Source: an uncultured Desulfomonile sp.
Lineage (GTDB): Bacteria; Desulfobacterota; Desulfomonilia; Desulfomonilales; Desulfomonilaceae
Assembly: GCA_903920415.1 (NCBI GenBank)
Contig: CAIXMD010000050.1
Location: 1 to 7,101, forward strand
Reading direction: 5' to 3'
Length of the DNA stretch: 7,101 bases
In this document: in pieces, positions 1 through 6,226 of the stretch
Numbering within the stretch: position 1 is the first letter of the stretch
Layout of the letters: each line of letters opens with the position of its first letter
Position numbers and translations under genes: made by a program
Notes under the pieces: model-generated
Seen by the model: the letters and a program-made list of their open reading frames with translations, nothing else
Told to the model about the DNA's origin: nothing
Databases searched by the model: none

Positions 1-1
1 G

Positions 2-1231
2 AAGGAGACCGATATCCTGGACGTGTGGTTCGACTCCGGCGTGAGCTGGGCAGCGGTTTGCGAAGAACGGCCAAGCCTCAATTATCCGGCACAGCTTTAT
101 CTGGAGGGCAGCGACCAGCATCGGGGGTGGTTCCATAGTGCTCTGCTCACATCAGTCGGCTGCCGGGGCCAAGCTCCTTACCGCGAGGTTCTCACACACG
201 GGTTCGTTGTTGACGGTCAAGGGAAAAAGATGTCCAAGTCTTTGGGAAACGTGGTTCAGCCGCAGGAGATAATCGACAAGTACGGGGCGGATATCCTGAG
301 GCTGTGGGTTTCAGCGGAAGATTACCGTGACGACATAAGGATCTCCCGTGAAATTCTCGAGAGACTTGCCGAGGCTTATCGCCGTATCCGAAACACCTGC
401 CGATTCCTCCTGGGCAACCTTGCCGATTTCAATCCCCAAGAGTGCGGAGTGCCTGTGGATAGTATGACGGCTCTCGACAGGTTTGCCCTGGATAGGTTCA
501 ACAGCGTCATAGAGAAGATACGCAAGGCTTACGACGAGTTCGAATTCCACATTGTTTTCCATACTCTTTATAACTATTGCACCGTGGACCTGTCCTCGCT
601 CTACCTGGATATACTCAAAGACCGCCTCTACGTTGAGACGGCAGGAGGCCGTCTGCGAAGGTCGGCTCAGACAGTACTTCATCACATACTTTCCGGACTG
701 GTGAGGCTTATGGCCCCCATACTCACCTTTACGGCGGAAGAGGTTTGGGCGTCCTACGATGCGGGCAGGGCCGGCCTGTCGAGCGTGCACTTGAGTTCAT
801 TTCCCGAACTGCTCGACGAAATCCGGCTTACCAACGAGGAGCGTGCGGTATGGGAAACTAGGCTGGCATTGCGCCAGGAAGTGTCTAAAGCTCTGGAAGA
901 GGCCCGGGCTGCCAAACTCATCGGGTCTTCTCTCGAGGCGAAAGTCCTGGTACAAGCCCCCGAAGAGATTGCTGGTGCACTCCTACACATGGAAGATCCT
1001 GAAGGATTTTTCATCGTTTCACAGTTGGAGGTAAAAGAGACCGGCGCCACACCCGAGGATACTGATCGGGAACAAGCTCTTCCAGGAGTCGACATAACGG
1101 TCCTGAGAGCCGAAGGAGACAAGTGCCCCCGATGCTGGGTATGGAGCATTGAAATAGGGTCGGATACAGATTACCCCGAGGTGTGTCCAAGGTGCGCACG
1201 CGTGCTGAAGGAATCAGAACTCAAAATCTGA
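2..1231 (+). CDS. ileS: Isoleucyl-tRNA synthetase, C-terminal part (5' end outside window)
   Basis: This cytoplasmic class I aminoacyl-tRNA synthetase charges tRNA-Ile with isoleucine. The reading frame is open from base 2, so the true start lies upstream; about 409 of the usual ~930 residues are present. Visible in order: the DVWFDSGVSW motif of the catalytic domain (first ~20 residues), YLEGSDQHRGWFHS, the ATP-binding signature KMSKS (bases 227-241) followed by LGN, then the helical anticodon-binding domain. The C-terminal zinc finger has two CPRC pairs (cysteine codons at 1124, 1133, 1184 and 1193), with tryptophan after the first pair as is common in IleS. The stop is TGA at 1229-1231. 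lspA follows after 38 bp if it starts at 1270, a conserved arrangement in proteobacteria that suggests co-transcription. Nothing appears broken in the visible part. Identification is near certain; only the N-terminal editing and HIGH regions are unseen. Confidence 0.97.
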   Translation, partial: KETDILDVWFDSGVSWAAVCEERPSLNYPAQLYLEGSDQHRGWFHSALLTSVGCRGQAPYREVLTHGFVVDGQGKKMSKSLGNVVQPQEIIDKYGADILRLWVSAEDYRDDIRISREILERLAEAYRRIRNTCRFLLGNLADFNPQECGVPVDSMTALDRFALDRFNSVIEKIRKAYDEFEFHIVFHTLYNYCTVDLSSLYLDILKDRLYVETAGGRLRRSAQTVLHHILSGLVRLMAPILTFTAEEVWASYDAGRAGLSSVHLSSFPELLDEIRLTNEERAVWETRLALRQEVSKALEEARAAKLIGSSLEAKVLVQAPEEIAGALLHMEDPEGFFIVSQLEVKETGATPEDTDREQALPGVDITVLRAEGDKCPRCWVWSIEIGSDTDYPEVCPRCARVLKESELKI

Positions 1232-1269
1232 CTATAAGGCCGATAGATAGGTTTCTTCCACGAAGGCAC

Positions 1270-1809
1270 ATGGTATTACAGGATAAAGGCTTGACTGAAT
1301 ATCCAATAACACGACTACTGGCATTCGGTGTTATTGCTGCATTGGTCGCAATAACCGACCAGTGGACCAAGAGCCTGGTGATCGAAAGTATACCCCCGAA
1401 TGGAGGTCTCAGCCTTATCCCAGGGTTTGTGAATCTCGTCCATGCAAGAAATCCAGGTGCGGCCTTTGGTATTATGTCGGAAGCCGGGTCCGGTTTCCGT
1501 TCATCTTTTCTCCTTCTGGTTTCCGTGTCCGCTCTATCGGTAATTCTCTGGGCCGTGTTTTTTTCAAAAAGGATGGACAGTTTTCTGCTTACGGGGTACT
1601 CACTCTTTTTCGGTGGAGCCGCAGGCAACCTGGTTGACAGAATTCGTTTCGGAGAAGTGATAGATTTTCTGGACGTTCACGTGGGAAATTATCATTGGCC
1701 TGCATTTAACGTAGCGGATTCAGCACTCTGCGTGGGTGTTGTTTTTTTCCTGCTGCACGTGTTCTTTGGCGACGGTCGTCAAGATTCACGGCAGGGATCC
1801 GCTCGTTAG
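1270..1809 (+). CDS. lspA: Lipoprotein signal peptidase (signal peptidase II)
   Basis: This inner-membrane aspartyl protease removes the signal peptide from diacylglyceryl-modified prolipoproteins. From ATG 1270 it is 179 aa, close to the family's ~160-180. Seen in order: TM1 (residues ~16-29) ending in TDQWTK, the NPGAAFG motif (~61-67), TM2 (~78-98), TM3 running into GGAAGNLVDR, then FNVADS and TM4 (~152-166). The catalytic aspartates are D123 (in NLVDR) and D150 (in FNVADS). The start is uncertain. ATG 1270 has GAAGG only 3 bp upstream. TTG 1291 (172 aa) has AGGA at 1280-1283 with a better 7-bp spacing. The same frame stays open back to GTG 1183 inside ileS, but that extra stretch looks unlike LspA. 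It lies downstream of ileS, probably in the same transcript. Its last 24 bp overlap the end of convergent prmA. Confidence 0.95.
   Translation: MVLQDKGLTEYPITRLLAFGVIAALVAITDQWTKSLVIESIPPNGGLSLIPGFVNLVHARNPGAAFGIMSEAGSGFRSSFLLLVSVSALSVILWAVFFSKRMDSFLLTGYSLFFGGAAGNLVDRIRFGEVIDFLDVHVGNYHWPAFNVADSALCVGVVFFLLHVFFGDGRQDSRQGSAR
1280..1293 (+). promoter_or_regulatory. Alternative lspA ribosome binding site and TTG start
   Basis: AGGA at 1280-1283 precedes TTG 1291-1293 by 7 bp, which is better spacing than the GAAGG (1262-1266) that sits only 3 bp before ATG 1270. The protein from TTG would begin MTEYPITRLLAF, leading straight into the first membrane segment as LspA proteins usually do. Both starts leave all catalytic motifs intact. 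Confidence 0.4.
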
Positions 1810-2694
1810 GCCGAATAGCCCAGCCCCCCACTCACCCCTCAAAATTTCTTTAAAAAGCACTGCCTTCCCAGTTACGAGTTCTCCCTTTACGTGATCCCAC
1901 TGATCAATGGGAATCCCTGAAACGATAAGGAAATAGCTGAAGAGCGAGGTGAGTCGGTCCCTATTCGACAAAATGGTCAAGGGATCGAGGTTGGCAGTGA
2001 GTATGTCCGCAGAATCCACGGTCTCTTCCAGGGAGAGGCAATCCAGTTGAAGTCTATCCACTACACCATTGAGAGCGGCATTCCTGATCGCTGAGGCGAT
2101 GGCCTTGGGGTCGCTGTCCACTGCCCGAACTTCTGATGCGCCCAGTTTTAATCCTGCAATTGCGAGGATTCCCGATCCGCAGCCCATGTCCAGCATGGTG
2201 AAAATCTCGCGGGTCTTCTTAATCTCTTCCACTGCTTCTTCGAGTAGTACAAGACACCCCTGGGTGGTTTCGTGTATCCCGGTTCCGAAGGCTTCGGCCG
2301 GATCTATAATAATGACTCGTCTCCCATGCGCCTCGGGCTCCAGCCAGGGGGGCGTAACAATTAAATGCCTGCCGATGGGTAGACTCTTGAAATGTTCCTT
2401 CCATGACACGGCCCAGTTCTCATTTGCAAGGGGAGAGACCACGGCCACAGGAGATGGTAGATTCGGAAATATAACCCTCAAACGGGCCAGGTATTCCTTC
2501 AGGCGCGTATTGACCACGTGCCAATGGTCGTTCGGAAAATACGCGGTCAATACGGTGGAGTCAGGGTCGTCGTCACGTAGGACCACGCCCCGGGAACCGT
2601 GTTCAACGCAAAAATCAATGAGTGAGTCCGCCATTTCATGCGGTACTGTCAAATCCAGGGTCACCCACTCCATCGATGATACGTCGTTTTTCAT
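1786..2694 (-). CDS. prmA: Ribosomal protein L11 methyltransferase
   Basis: This cytoplasmic SAM-dependent enzyme methylates ribosomal protein L11. The 302 aa compare with ~293 in E. coli. The N-terminal L11-recognition domain begins MEWVTLDL (residues 8-15), matching the family's usual beginning. A linker contains NENWAVSWKEHFKSLPIG (~91-108), then FGTGIHETT (136-144), the SAM-binding LDMGCGSGILAI (168-179), the acidic AVDSDPKA (191-198) and TANLDPL (233-239, equivalent to the family's ANILA-PL). Near the end IVSGI (257-261) and a GEW segment also fit PrmA. The chosen ATG 2694 gives 302 aa; ATG 2673 would start exactly at the conserved MEW and give 295 aa. Neither start has a recognisable Shine-Dalgarno. 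The TGA lies inside the 3' end of lspA (24-bp convergent overlap). No transcription terminator is visible between them. Confidence 0.94.
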   Translation of the reverse strand: MKNDVSSMEWVTLDLTVPHEMADSLIDFCVEHGSRGVVLRDDDPDSTVLTAYFPNDHWHVVNTRLKEYLARLRVIFPNLPSPVAVVSPLANENWAVSWKEHFKSLPIGRHLIVTPPWLEPEAHGRRVIIIDPAEAFGTGIHETTQGCLVLLEEAVEEIKKTREIFTMLDMGCGSGILAIAGLKLGASEVRAVDSDPKAIASAIRNAALNGVVDRLQLDCLSLEETVDSADILTANLDPLTILSNRDRLTSLFSYFLIVSGIPIDQWDHVKGELVTGKAVLFKEILRGEWGAGLFGLTSGSLP

Positions 2695-2745
2695 GAAAAT
2701 ATTTTATTGTCAGGCGGGGCTTATAGTTTGTTGAAACAGGATTTA

Positions 2746-2784
2746 CGGGCGGTCCTCCGGCATTCCAGATGCCGGTCCCGCCCG
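2746..2784. repeat. GC-rich two-tier inverted repeat (hairpin)
   Basis: The outer stem CGGGCGG (2746-2752) pairs with CCGCCCG (2778-2784). The inner stem CCGGCAT (2757-2763) pairs with ATGCCGG (2769-2775) around the 5-nt loop TCCAG. A 4-nt and a 2-nt bulge separate the tiers, giving 14 perfect pairs. It lies between the end of the small minus-strand gene (2861) and the start of prmA (2694). No T-run follows on either strand, so it is not a textbook intrinsic terminator. It could be a transcript-stabilising or processing hairpin, a weak terminator or attenuator between the two minus-strand genes, or a single copy of a dispersed palindromic repeat. Confidence 0.6.
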
Positions 2785-2860
2785 ACGGTAGTACATAGAG
2801 ACGAGTATGTGAGGAGTCACTCTCGAGGTTCTCTCAGTCAGAAAGAAATCCGAGACAGGG

Positions 2861-3208
2861 CTATTGAGCGGATCTCATACACTTGTCCGCCTCATCCGTA
2901 GCCTGACGAAACATCAATCTGAACTTGTTCTCCATCGTCCTATTCTGGTCGTACTGTGAAAAAAGGCTGTCCATAGCAGATATGGTGCCTTGGTTTTTGG
3001 GCATTGTCGCAAGATTCTGGATCTGCATCTGGTAGGCCTTGGCAATGTTACTGTGGGAATTAGCCCTGGCCTCATAAGATCGGGCAGTATTTACCAGTTC
3101 CTGACATACGCTCAGGTACATGGTGCTGTCGCAATCAACCGGACCCGCTGCTAGAGTTATCAGGATGGCGACTAAAGTTGAGATTACGCAAGCGGACTTG
3201 AGGTTCAT
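2861..3208 (-). CDS. Small exported helical protein with cysteines, function unknown
   Basis: I do not recognise a family. The 115-aa protein has a clear Sec-type signal: MNLK, then a hydrophobic core (residues ~8-21) ending LAAG, so it is probably exported to the periplasm. A cysteine at 26 is preceded by PVD, which is a poor lipobox, so I do not call a lipoprotein. The mature part (~90 aa) is polar and rich in A, Q, N and M and reads as two long helices (~28-68 and ~75-112) joined by a MPKNQG turn. Cysteines are at 7 (in the signal), 26, 35 and 110. ATG 3208 is preferred over ATG 3235 because GAGAGGG (3215-3221) lies 6 bp upstream and the signal peptide then begins properly. It ends at TAG 2861-2863. 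A strong AT-rich promoter precedes it and prmA is the next gene on the same strand, 166 bp on. A real gene is likely; its role is unknown. Confidence 0.75.
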   Translation of the reverse strand: MNLKSACVISTLVAILITLAAGPVDCDSTMYLSVCQELVNTARSYEARANSHSNIAKAYQMQIQNLATMPKNQGTISAMDSLFSQYDQNRTMENKFRLMFRQATDEADKCMRSAQ

Positions 3209-3214
3209 ATTAGA

Positions 3215-3221
3215 CCCTCTC
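3215..3221 (-). promoter_or_regulatory. Shine-Dalgarno deciding the start of the small exported protein
   Basis: On the minus strand GAGAGGG lies 6 bp before ATG 3208. This favours 3208 over the upstream in-frame ATG at 3235, which falls within the predicted -10 region of the promoter and so could not be translated from that transcript. Confidence 0.7.
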
Positions 3222-3233
3222 AATTTTTTGGGC

Positions 3234-3264
3234 ATTATATAGCAATATTGTGATCATTTATCAA
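3234..3264 (-). promoter_or_regulatory. Probable sigma70-type promoter of the small exported protein gene
   Basis: On the minus strand a -35-like TTGATA (3259-3264, five of six matches to TTGACA) is separated by 17 bp from TATATA (3236-3241). An overlapping perfect TATAAT (3234-3239) would give 19-bp spacing. The predicted start of transcription is around 3228, leaving a short leader to ATG 3208 that contains the Shine-Dalgarno. The next ~45 bp upstream (3265-3310) are strongly A/T-rich and could act as an UP element. Confidence 0.55.
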
Positions 3265-3292
3265 ACATTTTTTTAAATAAAGTGATCATTTA
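3250..3292. repeat. Pair of 11-bp direct repeats GTGATCATTTA, 32 bp apart
   Basis: GTGATCATTTA occurs at 3250-3260 and again at 3282-3292. The copies are 32 bp apart start to start, close to three turns of B-DNA, so both face the same side of the helix. Similarity continues imperfectly on the right side. Each copy contains the palindrome TGATCA, and so a GATC site. The first copy overlaps the -35 and spacer of the minus-strand promoter; the second lies just upstream of the -35. This is what paired binding sites of a regulator would look like. The regulator is unknown. Confidence 0.55.
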
Positions 3293-3573
3293 ACTAAAAT
3301 ATCAATATTTATAGCCATTGTAACTGTTCCGGGGCTGGGAGAGGGGACAGCCACGCCAAATTTCCGAAAGATCCTGATACAAAACAATCTTCCAAAATGG
3401 TAGAATAAGAAGATGTTGTCGAGCTAGGTCACCCCTTTCGAGGCGAAACGGAATAAGTGTCGATGCTGTGTCCCTGAGGGTGTACAGTGATCTTTCTTAT
3501 CCAGGGCATAATGGGATGTCTTGGCGGCGATGCACAGCAGTAAATCCAGTTCGGCTACGGACAAATCACTGGT
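3293..3573. other. Intergenic region between divergent genes, no gene seen
   Basis: These ~280 bp separate the minus-strand exported-protein promoter from mtnA. I find no credible coding frame, tRNA or recognisable riboswitch. Minor structure: GGCTG (3333-3337) pairs with CAGCC (3348-3352), TTTCG (3436-3440) pairs with CGAAA (3444-3448), and there is a small CCCTGAGGG hairpin near 3472-3480. The mtnA promoter must lie here, but only weak -10-like hexamers are visible (TAGAAT 3401-3406, CATAAT 3507-3512) with no good -35 at the right distance, so I do not call one. Confidence 0.5.
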
Positions 3574-3580
3574 AAGGAGG
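3574..3580 (+). promoter_or_regulatory. Strong Shine-Dalgarno setting the TTG start of mtnA
   Basis: AAGGAGG, a near-perfect anti-16S match, ends 4 bp before TTG 3585. The later in-frame ATGs at 3606 and 3615 have purine runs only 2-3 bp away, too close to act well. This supports TTG as the start. Confidence 0.7.
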
Positions 3581-3584
3581 AGCT

Positions 3585-4652
3585 TTGAAGGATCCATTCA
3601 GGACAATGGAGTGGATGGGTGACCATATCAGACTTTTGGATCAGACCCTTTTGCCGCGCCAGGAAAAGTACATAAGCATCCTGACTGTTGATCAAATGTG
3701 CGATGCCATCAAGCGTCTCGCAGTGAGGGGTGCTCCGGCAATAGGAGTTGCTGCAGCAATGGGGATCGCGCTTGGGATGCTCGGTGCCCCGGACAGTGAC
3801 CGTGAGTCCTTTTCCAGGCGTTTTGGTGAAGTCTGTCGTCTGATTGCAGCAACACGGCCCACTGCGGTTAATCTCTTTTGGGCTGTGGATAGAATGAAGC
3901 GGGTCTATGAGGCAGGCGCAGATTTGAGCATTGCCGAGCTGAAACAAGTGCTCGTGGATGAAGCGGTATTTATGGAAAAAGAGGACCGGATGCTTTGCGA
4001 GAAGATCGGCGTTTCGGGAAGAGACCTCCTGGAAGAAGGCGACACCGTCTTGACCCATTGCAACGCGGGGGGATTGGCCACAGCCGGTTACGGCACGGCC
4101 ATTGGGGTCATCAGGGCTGCTTTCGAACAGGGCAAGAACATCAGGGTCGTTTCCGACGAGACCAGGCCACTCAACCAGGGCGCGCGAATAACCTGCTGGG
4201 AGCTGATGAAGCTCGGTATACCGGTCACCCTGATCACGGACAACACCGCGGGCGCCCTCATGCAGCGGGGAGAAATCCAGAAAGTGGTTGTGGGCGCGGA
4301 CCGTATCGCGGCCAACGGCGACGCGGCCAACAAGATAGGCACCTTTTCAGTGGCAGTGCTGGCACGATACCACCAAATTCCCTTCTACGTTGCTGCTCCA
4401 CTTTCCACCATAGATATGTCCATTCGTACGGGAGACACGATTCCCATTGAGGAACGCGACCCCGGGGAAGTTACACGAATATGCGGGGTTCCCATAGCTC
4501 CTGAGGGAGTTGCCGTTCGAAATATAGCTTTTGATGTGACCCCTTACCAGCTCATTACAGGCATAGTTACCGAGCACGGTAGAGCGTCCGCTCCATACGA
4601 GAAATCATTTGAGCAATTTTTTGCAGATAAGCCCGGGGAAAACAACTCGTGA
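3585..4652 (+). CDS. mtnA: S-methyl-5-thioribose-1-phosphate isomerase
   Basis: MtnA converts 5-methylthioribose 1-phosphate to 5-methylthioribulose 1-phosphate in the salvage of the methylthioadenosine left by SAM-using enzymes; it acts in the cytoplasm. The 355 aa match the family (~350). Seen in order: RGAPAIGVAAA (48-58), the catalytic cysteine C159 in THCNAGGLATAGYG, the DETRPLNQGARITCWEL block (191-207), and the catalytic aspartate D239 in GADRIAANGDAANKIGTF. These correspond to the C160/D240 pair of the well-studied Bacillus enzyme. This exact combination separates MtnA from related eIF2B subunits and from archaeal ribose-1,5-bisphosphate isomerase. The start is TTG 3585 behind AAGGAGG. 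The stop TGA (4650-4652) overlaps the GTG of the next gene by 4 nt. No mtnP, mtnK or other mtn gene is in the window, so the rest of the pathway must be encoded elsewhere. Confidence 0.95.
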   Translation: MKDPFRTMEWMGDHIRLLDQTLLPRQEKYISILTVDQMCDAIKRLAVRGAPAIGVAAAMGIALGMLGAPDSDRESFSRRFGEVCRLIAATRPTAVNLFWAVDRMKRVYEAGADLSIAELKQVLVDEAVFMEKEDRMLCEKIGVSGRDLLEEGDTVLTHCNAGGLATAGYGTAIGVIRAAFEQGKNIRVVSDETRPLNQGARITCWELMKLGIPVTLITDNTAGALMQRGEIQKVVVGADRIAANGDAANKIGTFSVAVLARYHQIPFYVAAPLSTIDMSIRTGDTIPIEERDPGEVTRICGVPIAPEGVAVRNIAFDVTPYQLITGIVTEHGRASAPYEKSFEQFFADKPGENNS

Positions 4653-6226
4653 AGCCTATTCTACGTGATCCTTCAACAGGACGATTACTGGATTCCGTTG
4701 ATCTGGTCGATGCAGAATCCGAATCCACTCTTGGCAAACTGGATGCAGTTCGTACCATGGAAAGCGTCCGATGCGGAAACCTAACGCTGGACACCGATCT
4801 TTACGAACTTACCATGGCGGCAGGGTACAATCTTTTGGGACGGAAAAACCAGCGGGCCTGTTTCGATCTCTATTATAGGCAAAATCCGGATGACGGCGCA
4901 TTCTGCGTTTTTGCCGGTTTAGAGAGGGTCATTCATTATGTGAACAACCTGGGTTTGTACCCTGACGAAATTGATTACTTGAAGGGCATCGGTATATTTT
5001 CAGACAAGGCCATGGACGTGCTCTCCTCGGGCATTAAATTCACCGGCGACATCTGGGCTGTGCCTGAAGGTACGGTGGTTTTTCCAAATGAGCCTCTCTT
5101 GAGGGTAGAAGGCCCGATTGCCGAGGCTCAGGTCCTGGAGACTACCCTACTGGCTCTTGTGGGCCACCAGACGCTTATAGCCACAAAGGCGGCTCGCATT
5201 TGCATTGCTACCAGGAAAGCCCCCGTGGTGGACTTTGGGACGCGTCGAGCCCACGGAGTGGAAGCTGCTCTTTACGGAGCCCGGGCAGCATACATAGGGG
5301 GATGCGCGGGCACTTCAAATGTTAAGGCCGGCAGGCTATTCGGTATCCCCGTGCGTGGCACACATGCCCACAGTTGGGTAGAAAGTTTTGATTCCGAGAT
5401 AGAGGCCTTCCAGGGGTTCGCTCAAGTATTTCCCAACGACTGTGTCTTTCTGGTGGACACTTATGACACCATGGAGGGGATTCGAAATGCGGTGAAGGTG
5501 GCGGGAGAAATGGAACAGTCTGGAAGGCGCCTCTTTGGAATCCGGATAGACAGCGGAGACCTGGCGTACTATTCCAAGGCCGCACGAGCCATTCTGGACG
5601 AAGAAGGGTTTCCCTATGTGAAAATCCTTGCCAGCAGCGACCTTGATGAGTGGATTATCGAGAGTTTGCGGGAGCAAGGCGCTCGAATCGATATCTGGTG
5701 TGTGGGAACCAAGCTCATGACCTCCTATCAAACACCTGCACTTGGGGTAGTGTACAAACTAATGGCTGCCGATAGAGGCGATGGGATCCTCGTCCCTAAG
5801 ATCAAAATTTCTGAGAACCCGAGCAAGGTGACCAACCCCGGAGTGAAAAAAATCGTACGTTTCTATAATGGAAACGACAGGATGATTGGAGACTTACTGG
5901 CGCAGGTGGATGAACCGGTTCCAGAAAATCGGCCAGTTACGGCCCACCACCCCATGTATGATTACATGAAAAAGACCTATAGGCCGCCGTATACTGCTCA
6001 GGAAATAATGATCCCGGTTTTCCTTCAGGGCAGGCAGGTTTATGATCCGCCGGGGCTGGATGCAATCAGAGAGCGGGCACAAAGCGACATTGAATCTTTG
6101 GAACCTGAATACAAGCGATTACCCAACCCTCATATCTACAAAGTGTCTTTGTCGGACGAACTGCACCGAATGAAGAAACAACTTTTAGAATTTCACCAGG
6201 AAAAAGGTAATGGAACAAAAACATGA
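4649..6226 (+). CDS. pncB: Nicotinate phosphoribosyltransferase
   Basis: This enzyme joins nicotinate to PRPP, with ATP hydrolysis, to give nicotinate mononucleotide, the entry of the Preiss-Handler NAD salvage route. Motifs in the 525-aa frame: LDTDLYELTMAAGY (47-60, nicotinate/N-terminal domain), DFGTRRAHG (195-203), the CAGTSNV segment (219-225), GTHAHSW (237-243, where the family's phosphorylated histidine lies), RIDSGD (299-304), KILASSDLDE (325-334) and WCVGTKLMTSY (350-360). All catalytic blocks appear intact. The chosen GTG 4649 overlaps the mtnA stop (GTGA), implying translational coupling. It adds ~35 residues before the point where family members usually begin. An ATG at 4757 would remove them (489 aa) but has no Shine-Dalgarno. 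The C-terminal ~90 residues form a polar, helical tail. Identification is very secure; only the start is in doubt. Confidence 0.94.
   Translation: MKPILRDPSTGRLLDSVDLVDAESESTLGKLDAVRTMESVRCGNLTLDTDLYELTMAAGYNLLGRKNQRACFDLYYRQNPDDGAFCVFAGLERVIHYVNNLGLYPDEIDYLKGIGIFSDKAMDVLSSGIKFTGDIWAVPEGTVVFPNEPLLRVEGPIAEAQVLETTLLALVGHQTLIATKAARICIATRKAPVVDFGTRRAHGVEAALYGARAAYIGGCAGTSNVKAGRLFGIPVRGTHAHSWVESFDSEIEAFQGFAQVFPNDCVFLVDTYDTMEGIRNAVKVAGEMEQSGRRLFGIRIDSGDLAYYSKAARAILDEEGFPYVKILASSDLDEWIIESLREQGARIDIWCVGTKLMTSYQTPALGVVYKLMAADRGDGILVPKIKISENPSKVTNPGVKKIVRFYNGNDRMIGDLLAQVDEPVPENRPVTAHHPMYDYMKKTYRPPYTAQEIMIPVFLQGRQVYDPPGLDAIRERAQSDIESLEPEYKRLPNPHIYKVSLSDELHRMKKQLLEFHQEKGNGTKT

Noticed and set aside
1183..1269. 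Extension of lspA into ileS from GTG 1183
   Set aside because: The 29 extra residues are polar, overlap the ileS zinc finger coding region and do not resemble the start of any LspA protein.
2069..2734. Plus-strand 221-codon open frame opposite prmA
   Set aside because: It is entirely antisense to prmA, whose motifs are unmistakable. The composition (S, R, T-rich) is typical of a shadow frame.
2840..2880. Lipoprotein or other mature form of the small protein through a lipobox at C26
   Set aside because: The residues before C26 are P-V-D, which lacks the small residue expected at -1, so signal peptidase II processing is unlikely even though lspA is nearby.
2707..2901. Plus-strand open frame of 64 codons between prmA and the small exported gene
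   Set aside because: It is R/S-rich with no recognisable motif or good ribosome site, spans the hairpin and overlaps the end of the better-supported minus-strand gene. It looks like a chance frame.
3250..3266. CRP/FNR-like site around GTGATCATTTATCAA
   Set aside because: The half-sites resemble TGTGA/TCACA or TTGAT/ATCAA, but the spacing is one base too long in each case and the second half-site is imperfect. The direct-repeat reading fits better.
3420..3573. Possible riboswitch (SAM or SAH type) in front of mtnA
   Set aside because: Attractive because of the methionine-salvage link, but I could not find the conserved cores of SAM-I, SAM-II or SAH riboswitches. The TTTCG/CGAAA and CCCTGAGGG hairpins are too small to support a call. 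A Rfam/Infernal scan would settle it.
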